NCBI RefSeq assembly: GCF_010093535.1
Contig: NW_022985180.1
Coordinates: 441,748-505,747, forward strand
Direction: 5' to 3'
DNA length: 64,000 nt
Source of the DNA: Lindgomyces ingoldianus
Taxonomy: Eukaryota > Ascomycota > Dothideomycetes > Pleosporales > Lindgomycetaceae
Below are positions 33,302 to 44,041 of this stretch, piece by piece. The position numbers were made by a program, and so were the translations under genes. How positions within the stretch are numbered: the first letter of the stretch is position 1; each line of letters starts with the position of its first letter. The notes beneath the pieces are model-generated. The model did no database searches. It saw only the letters and a list, made by a program, of their open reading frames with translations, and was not told the DNA's origin.

Positions 33302-34345
33302 TATTTTTTCCAATCAAAGGTATCTTGTACGCTTCACATTCACGGCCGACTTTCACGAGTATTTAATAGGCTGGAATACATTCATGGCAACGTCTAGATT
33401 CCTCAGAAGGTACAGCTGCAGTAATTGCATAGGTTAAAGAAGTCACTCAATTATACAATTATGTACGGAACATATTCCCAACCCGTACATAGACGTTGAG
33501 TGGCTTATCGAGGATGTTAACAAGTGCACAGCCACTTCTCTCTGATCGACTAGCAACAACAGTGCTCAACATTGCGGTGCAACTTTACCAGTCACAGAAT
33601 TATCGTCTCGTGCCGGCCGTGCGAGCGTCAGAAAACGTTGTTCATTCCCACCGTTGGTAATCTTACCTAGTCCAGTTACCCGTAGAGCTGAACCAAGTAT
33701 CGCGAAGTCGCGATTATTACTTTTTCGGGGACTTTCTTAGCGATACCTTAATATACAGGCGGAATAAGTGGAGAATTCAAATGAAGACGGATGTTTTTAT
33801 CAGATGGACTTCGCGATGCCTACGTCAAGAGCATATTTTCGTCGAAGGCCGCGAAACTACAGAGACCTCTCAATTTCTTAGGCCTATTTCTGTTCTAGCA
33901 ATTTACACTCATTCCTCCTGCTTTAAATTACGATGATTTCCCACGTTCTTTCTCTATTTTGGGTCGCTTGCTTAGCGTCAATTGTATTGCAACCGCACTG
34001 AGTAGAGTTAATAGCACGATGGTAAAAGAGTTCAGAGATAGGAGTCAAATTTCATCCTCGTAGCTCCCTCCGGCAACAATGTATTTTAGATCAAGTCTTC
34101 GTCAAATCTTTCTTGGACTCTTTGTTTCAACAAACTTAGTTGTGCACTTCTACTAGAAATCCGTTTCATGACTTCCCGCTCGAGTTCATAAAACTAAAGC
34201 ATTAGGTTTCATTGAATTATACAGACCCAAGTGTCAGGACTACGAACATAGCTTTCGTTAAGAAGGAATCTTGCAATCCATCGGCCGAGGATATCTGAAT
34301 AAATACATATAAGACATCGCAACCTTTAGGATCCTATATCAACTC
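33302..34345. other. gene-free region
   Basis: About 1 kb of near-neutral composition without protein-like frames. It may include the lost N-terminal part of the hydrolase pseudogene that follows. Confidence 0.4.
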
Positions 34346-35424
34346 GGTAACACTCTTTTAGGGTGACAAGCAACACAAGTGTTCAACTCCTCTTGACCAG
34401 TGCGTCACTCCTCGGGCAAACATTCGGATCCCAATACAATCTCATCAGTTTCGATCCTCGAGGCGTCAACAACAGTGGGCCAGCGTTGACATGTTTACCC
34501 AAGCGCACGGCCGCGCAAACCGTATTTAGAAGTTAGGATTAGAAGTCGATTTCAACTTGTCACTGATGCATCGGTCAAGGCCGTCTTCAAATATTATTTC
34601 GAACCTAGCCCAGACAAATTCACATTCTACGCTGAAAGCCGGGCAGAACTCGAAGCACAATTTACAAATGTTCTTCTAGATGCCAAGGACAACCGCATCG
34701 TAGTTACCGATACGTCCTTTGTCCAGATGCCGACACTGGCAAGTACAAGACCTTCCAGCCCTTGAACTTCCAGGCGTCGTTCGCGCCTATCTCTAGATTC
34801 CCTTCGTTCGCACACCTCATGGTTATATTGGGGAAGCGGAATGACAACGCAATAGTACGGAACTCGGGTTTCAGTGATCTGACGAATGAATGCAAATCCG
34901 ATCTACAGCCTCGAGAATACTATATGGACCCTCGACTGATCATCATGTGCAATTACGCAAATAGACGGTCGAATTTCTCTTCGATTGAGAGTTTCGAGAA
35001 ACAGGTAGACTACTTAGTTGACCAGAGTTTTTATCTGGGAGAGTCGTGGGCGGGTGCTACCAGTGTGAATTGTAGGTCGCCAGACATCAAGCTTCCCAAG
35101 AGTCAGCAGTTTAACAGTGTGTCCAAACTTTTAAATTCCAATGAAAATGCAATGGTGAAACATCTTGAAAACTTACTAAGCGATAAGACCGGCACTCCGA
35201 TTCACTTCGTCTCAAACCCAATCGATCCCACATCGATCCCATATCGCCTCCCCGGAGCAAAAAGAATGATTTCCTTATTCTCAAACTCTGGTCTTATTCT
35301 AGTAGAAGGTAGTAGGAAATGTCTCTACTACTCCATCAAAATTCACAGCCCGGTATATACAAAGCTACCTCACGGCCGAAGAGTTACCACCATCAAATGC
35401 GACTTGCACTCTGTTTCTCTGTAG
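34346..35424 (+). pseudogene. S33/TAP-like alpha/beta-hydrolase pseudogene
   Basis: Family pieces appear in order. FGSQYNLISFDPRGVNNSG near 34430-34490 matches the segment after the oxyanion loop of secreted prolyl/tripeptidyl aminopeptidase-like hydrolases. From about 34900 a frame gives DPRLIIMCNYANRR (AIxCxD expected), FEKQVDYLVDQSFYLGESWA and VNCRS. Then GTPIHFVSNPIDPTSIPYRL, holding the catalytic Asp position, leads to the stop at 35424. The expected catalytic His segment (GHC) reads SRKC, so His is lost. Frames change between the pieces and the N-terminal GGPG region is not found. The gene is therefore broken. Enzymes of this family act on peptides or esters, often outside the cell. Confidence 0.7.
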
Positions 35425-38400
35425 CAGTGGTGGGCGAGGGAAGGCCCTAACCTGATAAGGATGCGATTTGAGATGTTCAATTTTGTTTCATTTCCTGTGC
35501 CTTCGTATTGTTCTCCCAATGCTTATCCCTTCCTTTTTGCCAACAAATCTGAGGCCCAGGGGTTGTCGTATTCATAATGCCAACTAAAACATTTCCTGGA
35601 GGAATTCTCTCATCCCAAACAACACCGCCGGAGTAATAAGAGATCGACGTATTTGACAATTCATATGTAAGTCCTTGGGAGAGAGCCAGCATACTCTCTT
35701 TTGTTGGAACTTACGGACCACAGCAGAAATCTGCCTGATAATAAATCGGCGGTGCTCTCTGTTACATCATGCGAGTCTAGACGAGTTAATAGATCGTTGC
35801 CACAGAAATATATGCAGTCCATTAACAGTGGGGCTTTTTATTGTTCATGGGAGAGATGGTGAGGGCAACAGCAACCTGCCACGGAACCTAAGTCATCTAC
35901 AGGCACAGTCAGTTTCTTGCCATCTCCATCTCGAGCTGTATGAGGACTACCGGTTTGAATACGGAAAATTCTTACCTTTCCTTAGGGTTATACAGTCGAC
36001 TGCTGCCTTAAAATCTCAACCGATGAAGGAAGGGAGTTTCTTTTTTCCCGCAAGACCATCAAATTCAGCTCCACACACGGCGAAAGGACTCAGAATAGAT
36101 TATTAAGATTTCAATCCAAGGGTTTTCGGTGCAGCGATTATCCTTCCGTTCTCGGAACTACAGGACGTGATTATTAGCTTAATCTTCAGGTAGAGGATTA
36201 GTACAGCGTCTGAGTAAACTAGGCGACATGGGAGTATTGACAATTCGGAAACATATTTGGTGACGAGTATTATAGAGGGTTTCGGGCCACTATCGAGGCT
36301 TTCTCTAGGGTCCGTAATTATATAATGTGGGGCTTGATCTGAACTGGAATTAACTCATATACCATGATTCCAACCTATCTGGCAGTGTACCCATCAACAT
36401 TGAAGTTCATTACCCAGTCACTTTCCGTGTTCATCTCCTGGCCACTTGCCAATTAGCCAAGGAGGAAGCTGAGCCTTTCTCATGTCCAAAATTAGAGACA
36501 TTGAAAGAAGATACGGAGGCTGTGAGGATTATTTGCAGGCTCCCAGCGTTGAAGTAAGAAGCTCTTAAAGATATCTTCTGCAGGGTCTCAACATAGTTAT
36601 GGCTGCCCATACTAGGGTTTCTTAACACAGCAGGCGGTCAAGAAGTTCCTGTGGAAAGTTAATCATGGCCTTCGGATCAATACCAAACCAGCTCTGCTCA
36701 GACCATTTCGTGGGCACCAACTATTACCACCACAGATCGTTCTCAATGTCCAGGACACATGACTATGTCGAGATTAGGGCATAATATACATGTGAACTAC
36801 GGCTCACAGGTCCTTTCCTACTAAGGCAGTGGCAACTTGGAAAGGGATTGGGAGCCTCCCAATTATCCAGGCGTTCCTTTCATGCGCACCTCACTGAGTG
36901 GCCCCAGGATAACGTATGAGCATGATTGCCTGTTCTCGCGTCCTTCCTTGCGTGAACTTAACGGGGGATCGGATACCGTTGTGAGAAAAGAACTTACTTG
37001 AGCAAACCGCTCAAGCAAACCTGAACTTAGGGTAATGTAGCAGGCCAGATAATGCCTTGGACCTTGGACCCACAGAAATACACTCAATTCTTAGTATAAT
37101 GACGCAGCTAAGCATACCCCTCCCGTATTTGTTTAGCGTGTGCCAAATTCCTTTCCTAAAAAAAATCATATTAGTGTAGACAATACAAAGGCAGGTTGGT
37201 TGTGTTGCGCTATGCCTCCTGAGCTCGGTCACCGAACCTCTTCCTCCACGCCCGTGAGAGCATCGAGACCCTATTGAAGTAGTAATCGCCTCGGGTCATA
37301 GATCCTGAGGACAGATTAAGGAGAGCAATTGAGGGTTGGATGGAGTACGAGGTTTCTTGCGCTGAGGAGTCGGGGGTTTGATGAATGCTTCAGTGAATGT
37401 GCGAAGCTTTTAGCAATATTATGTGGCACTTTTTGAGTCCTTCGCGACCATTCTTGAGTTCAGTAATATTCGTCACGAAGCTAGCGAATTCGTATTCGGG
37501 ACCGTGTTTGTGCCCAATTATTGGTAGTTCGGAACTTCAGATGGAACTACAGGAGACTACTTGGCAGTAATATTAAATCTTGAGGATGCACCTGCGGTGC
37601 TTGTCTAGCTATCTTCGTCGCAGTCGACTTATTGAGGTACCTACGTGCGGCCTGGAGCGGGAATACTTCTGCATGAGCAATCTGAGTCTTATTCGGTGCG
37701 AGTATTAGTACTGGAACCATCGTTATCATTGTCCGCGTTGTACAGCCTGACCTCTTCGCCTTGCTCCGTCTTAGGAGGCGACACAGATGTCGCAGCTCTG
37801 GTCATCCACCCTCCCCCTGGCATGGCGAAGGCTTTGCGGATTGGAGGCGACGCTGGTTGATATGTAAAATGGATGCGATGGATTATGGAGAGAGCTTAGA
37901 ATGTTGCTAGAATGTGTTTGCGCTATTGGAGGGTATTTACCGCGTGTGATTGTGTGAACTGGAGTTGAGTAAATTTAGAGCCTCGAATGTATCTCATCGG
38001 TACATGTTGATCTAGAAAGGACTGCGCTATATCGAGAAAGTTTTATCTCGGATGCGTACAGTGTAAACTGCTGAGCGCTGTGCAGTGGGTGGTAAAGCAA
38101 TGATGGGTCGTAACTTCCACAAAATCCAAGTACTCAATGTGGGAAAGGTTCCAGAGCGAGACGAGAGCCTAGTTGAACCTTCACATATTGGGATTTATAA
38201 CCTGACATGGAACATGGCAGGGGGGAGGGGGGAGGGGAATGCATGGCAGAAATTAGCGTCCTATTGACTTTGTCCCTAATTCTAGGATGCGGATTAATAG
38301 ATAAAGCCAACCCCAGCGGTGTTGCAAGTGATATGACACCATAGTGTAGATGGTGGAGATTGAAACAGTTATTCTAATGCAACTTTGTGTAAGGCTACAC

Positions 38401-39384
38401 AGCCGATTTTGCTACAGCTTGTTTGACAAAGGCTTACTAGATGTTGAAACTGACCACGAAGCGTAACATGCATCACATTGGGATAGTGTACACATCTTCT
38501 TGGCCTCTGACCAACCCTAGCGATAGGATCGAAGGATTGCTGTACCTTGTTAATATTTCATGGAACTTAGTGAGTGGCAACCTTGACGAGCCGGAACACG
38601 ACTATGGTGTGGTGGGTGCCTATTGGGCCCATACTGTCCGAACGATCATCACAACGGCATGGAAAAATATAAAATGATACCTATGATATATTGCTAACAC
38701 TGGTGTGAACAAAAAATTCGCTTGCTAGGCTCCAATCGCCCTCCCGGAGATTGCGGGAAATCCGCCCGTTGAAGGTAGAAGAGGGTGGTGATGATTCAGA
38801 TTCGATGACTCCTCCACCATGTACGCATGCCCTTTCCTGATTCCTACCTAGGCAGCGACGCTCGAGCTAGGGGGCACAGTTGCGAGCCAATAGCTCCAGC
38901 GCGTCCACCCCCAAGCGTGCATCAAGCTGCCCTAAACACCATTTTGCCCAGTTCCACCGCACATACGTACAGTCCGAGTCCTAGGGCTGAGCTTTGTTGG
39001 ACCAATCCGACATCCCCAATACCAACCCAGCCGAGTTAGTTGAGGAGTGCCTTCTCTGCTTCGAGTCCTCGCCCAGATGTATCCCACGCCTCCGACCTGG
39101 TCGCCAGAGTCTATCGATATCTGAATGGAGAGTATCCGTCACACCATCACAACTTCAGACGAATCGAAGATGTTTGCAAGCTTGCGCTGGCCGGGGGTGA
39201 AATGTCGGCAAACGAGAGTCATGTATTGCTATGGACAGAAGCCCAACACCGCTAGTCGAGGGTCACAGAGGATATGGCCAACCTGCTATGAATGGACAAG
39301 GCCAGATTCTGGCCTTGAATTTCTCACCGCTGGTGGGATAGAGTGGAGATTGAAACCGATGGAAAGGCTGGCGTTGATGAAATG
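35425..39384. other. gene-poor stretch (about 4 kb)
   Basis: No gene can be supported. A 71-codon minus-strand frame (35477-35692) starts with ATG and contains GGVVWDERIPPGNVLVGIMN, which is protein-like but matches nothing I know. A piece near 36440-36545 reads LAKEEAEPFSCPKLETLKED. At 39066-39250 a plus frame reads ASDLVARVYRYLNGEYPSHH and then FRRIEDVCKLALAGGEMS. These may be remnants of decayed genes. A G-rich run occurs at 38219-38235. Confidence 0.35.
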
Positions 39385-39735
39385 TCAGGGATCATCATAG
39401 TCGATGGCACCGTCGAAGAGGTCTGTAACAACCTTCAGCATCGGTTCGAGAAGGCTGACTTCGTCGCCAGCTTCGCCACCGAATATTCGCAGTTGATGGG
39501 CCTCCAAAGCTTCCTGCTCCTGCTCATAGTAAAGTCGATTCTGCCAAGTTGAATACGTTTGATGCCAATGATCCGCAGGCCGAATCGCAAAGGGGAACTG
39601 TGGGGGAGGTTGGGAAGATGAATAGTTCGTCGAAAAGGAAGAAACGGTATCGACAGAGTGGGTTCGAGTATGATTCGAGCGCGTCCGATGACGAGGACGA
39701 CTCCTAGTGCGCTTTCTGTTGTGACGTTTGGACAT
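39385..39735 (-). CDS. small conserved-type fungal protein
   Basis: The frame is open from an ATG at 39825, but the ATG at 39735 has a far better context (TCCACCATGTCC) and yields 116 residues. The N-terminus is very basic (MSKRHNRKRTRSRPRHRTRS) and probably disordered or nuclear. The C-terminal half is structured and acidic: TYSTWQNRLYYEQEQEALEA, LRIFGGEAGDEVSLLEPMLK and FDGAIDYDDP. The LFGGExGD...DYxDP pattern is one I associate, from memory, with a fungal family of short proteins of unknown role. No signal peptide is present on the preferred start. Confidence 0.65.
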   Translation of the reverse strand: MSKRHNRKRTRSRPRHRTRSNHTRTHSVDTVSSFSTNYSSSQPPPQFPFAIRPADHWHQTYSTWQNRLYYEQEQEALEAHQLRIFGGEAGDEVSLLEPMLKVVTDLFDGAIDYDDP

Positions 39736-41207
39736 GGTGGAAGAAAAAAAGGAGAAGGAGAGGTGGCGACAAGTCGCCGCGTTGCGCGAAGACAGGTGAT
39801 TTCGAAAGGTAAGAGATAGCAGCATGAAAAACCTACCTAGACTTTATATATGTTTACCATGCCATACTCCAGTCAGAAGGCTGCAGTGAGTCATAGCCAC
39901 ACCACAATCGTGTGAGAGAGAAAATAGGATCCGTGCTGCCGCATGACTGGTCGAAATGACTTAATATGGCCCGTGCGCGGAATGATGTGGCGAAGCCGAT
40001 ATCGCAAAGTCTTGTGTGGAGTCACACCTCAAGAACAATCCTTTGCACAATTCATCAGTTTTTCATCTAGTCTGCCTCTCCCTTCGACTCACTATGTGGA
40101 CTTAGATCGAGGGTATGCAAGACAGTTGCGCGGCGTCTTACTATATTGTGGCTCCGCCTGCGATTCCTTGACGTTTTGAGCAAACCCAAGCGTTGGAGGC
40201 ACAAATTCGTGGCTGTGCACAAGTCATTCCTCCATCTTTCGAGGAATGGGTGTGCTAAATCTATTCAAATACTTTTTGCTAGACCACATAGGGCAGATTC
40301 GAAGGTCCAAACGGCGGCGCCGAGATGTACTGGTGCACGTTAAAGGCCATGATACTGGCTTTGCGATCCGTTCCCCCAGGCCGCCTAAGGACGACTGAGT
40401 CCCCCTGGATAGAGAGCTTGAGCTTCATCTTAGCTGATGAGGCCATCCTCAGAGATCGTCACCGAATGACAAACGTTGTCCTCTCATGGAAGGCCGCGTG
40501 GTGGTCGGAGACCATGGTCATACCCCTATCTGGATAGTCAGCCTGTTTAACAACCCTCCATAACCGAAGTTGTGGCCTTCCGAATCAAAGCGCGTCACCA
40601 GTGTCGCCTGCGATACAATCAAGCAGTTGTGACTGTTATGGCCTCGTGCGGTGTTGACTGATGTCCTGTTCGGAGCCTATACAAGGCTGCACCCTAAGAT
40701 CACATGTTCACTGGATCCTTTTCCATCTAGACGGGAGGCACCAGGACGTCTCTCCGGACTACCTTGTCAAAGAAGGCAGAGGATGGAACGAAGACTGTAA
40801 ATCCATAGGCATTCGTGCGCCAAGAAATTGCAGATGTCGGACTTTTGGCCCAATTCCTCCGACGACTCTAATCGGCCAACTTGTCAGCCGGCTCTCCACC
40901 ATCTGAATTCTCCGGCCCTGCAAGTGTGCTTGGTCTTGACCACTCCCATCATCCGAAATTCGGTCGCATACGCGTAATCTGGGGTATTTGGACGGAAATG
41001 GACGTCATTTGTGTCTGACGGCTCCGTCTTCACCATGTTTCAACCTGTCGTTGTGGCTTGGCTGCATTCCTAACCAGCACCCTCAATCTTGACTTCACTT
41101 TATGGCGCACGCAAATAAGTAGCCCGCCTTCCCTTGTGTTTCATTTTCAAGTTCCACTGCTTCTCCTTTTGCGCTCTCCTTTGTGATCGCAATATACCCA
41201 CTCCAAG
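39736..41207. other. intergenic region upstream of the cytochrome b561 gene
   Basis: No convincing gene. Short open frames (39943-40906) overlap in several frames and lack protein-like features. The last 100 bp before 41208 are CT-rich (TTCTCCTTTTGCGCTCTCC), as expected for a fungal 5' leader. Confidence 0.4.
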
Positions 41208-42022
41208 ATGACCTTCAGTTCAAGAACACTTCTACTCGCACTCAGTACGGCATTCATTCACTCTGTGGAGATCCCAGTGAGGCTTACATTTCTACAGCAA
41301 GAGTTGCTTCTGCGCAGTATCCTGGTTCCCCTGGCGGTGGAGGCGGAGGTAGAGGCAACCCCTTTGGAGGCGGAAACAATGGAGGATTCGGCGGCTTCAA
41401 CATCCAAGGCTTTCTCAATCAACGGGAAAAGGTCCTCATCGCCCACGGCGTCCTCGCAGCTCTTGCCTTCGTAATCTTCTTCCCCCTAGGCTCAATCCTT
41501 ATCCGATTAGCATCTTTTCCAGGTTTATGGTTGGTCCACGGGCTCTTCCAGATCTTCGCATATTGCATCTACATTGCCGCTTTTGGCATCGGTATCTGGC
41601 TCGTTAAGAACATCCCCATTAATCTCCTCAACCACTATCACCCTGTTATTGGTATCGTGGTGTTCTGTCTGCTCTTCGTCCAGCCGATTCTGGGGTTGAT
41701 CCACCACTCCCAGTTCAAGAAGTACAGCCGCCGAACCGTCTGGTCCTACGGACATCTCTGGCTTGGCCGAATTGTTGTCACCCTTGGAATGATTAACGGA
41801 GGTCTCGGTATGCTTCTCGCGACTGAGACCGGTTACTTCGTTCCAAGCAGAGGACAAATGATTGCCTATGGCGTCGTCGCGAGCATCATGTGGCTCCTCT
41901 GGATCTTCGCTGCTGTGATTGGAGAGTCCAGGAGGTCGAGAGGACGGGTGTCCGTGGAGACAGGCGTTAATAAGGAACGATATGCGTACGATACCCGTGA
42001 GACGAATGCCTACCGAAATTAG
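41208..42022 (+). CDS. cytochrome b561-type membrane protein with signal peptide
   Basis: The main frame opens upstream only at a GTG (41183). The better model starts at ATG 41208 with a signal peptide (MTFSSRTLLLALSTAFIHS), then a 41-bp phase-0 intron (41277-41317, GTGAGG...GCGCAG), joining the long frame at YPGSPGGGG, for about 257 residues. A Gly/Asn-rich linker precedes the cytochrome b561 core: five to six membrane segments with conserved His in IAHGVLAAL, LVHGLFQIF, NHYHPVIGI and YGHLWLGRI, which hold two hemes. Proteins of this family pass electrons across membranes, often from ascorbate-type donors; the fungal versions are commonly linked to extracellular iron or redox domains, but no DOMON domain is present here. 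The intron is unusually short. Confidence 0.82.
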
Positions 42023-43117
42023 TTCATAATGGTATTAGACACCGGAGCCACCGAGTCTGGCCCTAGTCGGAAATCCGGGGACCATTATTGTCGTTGATAT
42101 CTGTGAATATGGGACGAATATGGCTTCGCTTTAAGGTATTCCATTCATGAGCAGAATATTCTTTCCCCTGGTTGGCGAATGGATGATATGATCGGAAAAT
42201 TGGTGATGGTTGTGCTTTATGACTTGCCATATTCCAGGCGGTTCATCTTTTGTTCCAGACAAAAGCCTATGGCTCTTCATGCTATCTTTCTAGGATAAAT
42301 TCTATACATATACTGTATTCTATTTCCCCCTAATTCATCGTGGACAAATCTTTCGGATAACAGCTTGCGACTGTCCAGGAATTTGCTATAGCCACCAGCA
42401 ACTGACCACACTCCATATGGATCACCCTATCTGCACCACAACCTCCGCCATCACCCTCTGACCTCAACTCCTCTTCCTCCATGCCATCATCCTCCCAGAA
42501 ATCTCTTTCGCCTGACATTATCATCCCTCACCGCCAAGCCTCAGCTAACTTCGCACCTCGCCTCGCCCGGCTTCGCTTGCCAACCCCGAAAACGGATCGC
42601 AACATCAGGCGATGGTCGCCGAAGCCAGGTACCTACCTGCCACTCACCGTGAGGTTCTTCAGCCATAGGGTCCCGACTACCTAATCCAGACTGCGCGGCA
42701 GAATTGATTCTCTCGTGTAATGACTCTTTAGCTCTAGGTTTATTGCGCAAAATCGTCGTATCATGATGAAGGGATCAAGGATCACGACACCAAGCTTGGA
42801 GCACGATCGCGTGTAGTGGAGTGGAGTGGAGAGAGATGGAGGAATGGAGACGAGAAAGACAGGACAGGACAGGAGGTGAAACAAGAGATATTAGGCTGTG
42901 CTGCCGTGGCTCTAAGGTGAACGAATTTGTGATATTTGTTGATGTGTATCGGCATACAGAGCAACGCACTGATCAGGTTGTAAATTAAGAGAGAAGTCTT
43001 CATCCTCACTACTATCCCTCAGTTCCCAGTATCGATCTTAAACGACTATACAACTCTAAACCGATCCGAGGACCGCGCCTACGCGCTTTACACTTCCACC
43101 ACCCCTAAAACCTTACC
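42023..43117. other. intergenic region with short purine repeats
   Basis: No gene. Simple repeats lie at about 42815-42834 (GTGGA units) and 42856-42874 (GACAG units). Pyrimidine- and C/A-rich leader sequence precedes the next start at 43118. Confidence 0.4.
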
Positions 43118-44041
43118 ATGGCCGATCTAGCAAGCACAAAAACGACCTTCAAAATCGCTACTCTCACTACATCCGCCCCCTCAACAACCTCCACACCCCC
43201 CGAATCCTTCCTAAAATGGGACGGAACATGCGGCGCCGTAGACTCCTCACTCACACACTCCTGGCAATGGGGACTCTTCATCACGGGACTTCTCGTCGGT
43301 GCCATCGCGTCCGCCATCTCCAACTTCAGCACCCGAAGACGTAGCCGAATGACCCAGCATCTTTTCTCGCGATACCTGATAGCGCAACTCTTGTTTGCGG
43401 GCGTGCTAGCAAGATTCGCTGCGACGTTGATTGTCTGGGGGGTTGTGGCGAAGTGGAAGTCCGGGACGGAGATTGAGGAGGCGAAGTTCAGGGCTACGCT
43501 GTGGGGTGCGTTTTTGGGATTTCATCCTGGAGGTGTTATGGGCGTGCTGCAGATATTGGAGTGGAAGAGTAGGAAAGGGGTGGGAACGGGGAGAGGGATG
43601 CCGAGTTGGTGTGCGGTTGCGGTTGCACAGATTGTTGCAGATAGTTGTGCGACGTGGTTGGGGCTGGGGAATGTGCTAGCGTCGCAGTACGGATACGAAG
43701 CTCCTGTCGCAGTGGGGAAGAATAGGCAGCGGGTGTTGGTTAGTACGGATATGGCTGCTGCGGCTTTAATTATGGTTTGGTTACTTTTTGCGTATTATGT
43801 TTTTGCTAAGAGGGGCCACTATGAGATATTCGAGATGTGGATAGTGAAGATTTTGGTTTGTGTGGCAAGTGTAGCGTTGGCGGCTGCGGAGATGGTGTTG
43901 ACACTGACGGGGGCGGACTTATGTGGAAAACCGTTGGCGCTGAGCGATGGTATTGGCACTGGGTTCCAGCTTGTGGTGTCGATATTGATCATGTTGGGGA
44001 GTGGAAAGGTAGTAGGCATGGAGCAGATGGGGCCAGGATAG
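43118..44041 (+). CDS. seven-helix membrane protein, unrecognised
   Basis: An intronless frame of 307 residues starts at ATG in a strong context (ACCATGGCC). The N-terminal 35 residues are Thr/Ser/Pro-rich. I count seven hydrophobic segments, including WGLFITGLLVGAIASAI, LLFAGVLARFAATLIVWGVV, WCAVAVAQIVADSCATWLG, MAAAALIMVWLLFAYYVFA and IVKILVCVASVALAAAEMVL. Two Cys (WDGTCGAV and LTGADLCGK) could form a disulphide outside the membrane. The family is not one I know. Seven segments invite comparison with receptors, but no receptor motif is visible, so that is only a possibility. Third-position base use turns from C-rich to G/T-rich along the gene. Confidence 0.7.
   Translation: MADLASTKTTFKIATLTTSAPSTTSTPPESFLKWDGTCGAVDSSLTHSWQWGLFITGLLVGAIASAISNFSTRRRSRMTQHLFSRYLIAQLLFAGVLARFAATLIVWGVVAKWKSGTEIEEAKFRATLWGAFLGFHPGGVMGVLQILEWKSRKGVGTGRGMPSWCAVAVAQIVADSCATWLGLGNVLASQYGYEAPVAVGKNRQRVLVSTDMAAAALIMVWLLFAYYVFAKRGHYEIFEMWIVKILVCVASVALAAAEMVLTLTGADLCGKPLALSDGIGTGFQLVVSILIMLGSGKVVGMEQMGPG

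Noticed and set aside
38219..38235. G-rich run as a regulatory quadruplex
   Set aside because: The G tracts are close together without a gene nearby; no support beyond composition.
40140..40906. overlapping plus-strand frames as a spliced gene
   Set aside because: No pair could be joined with plausible GT...AG borders to give a protein-like product.
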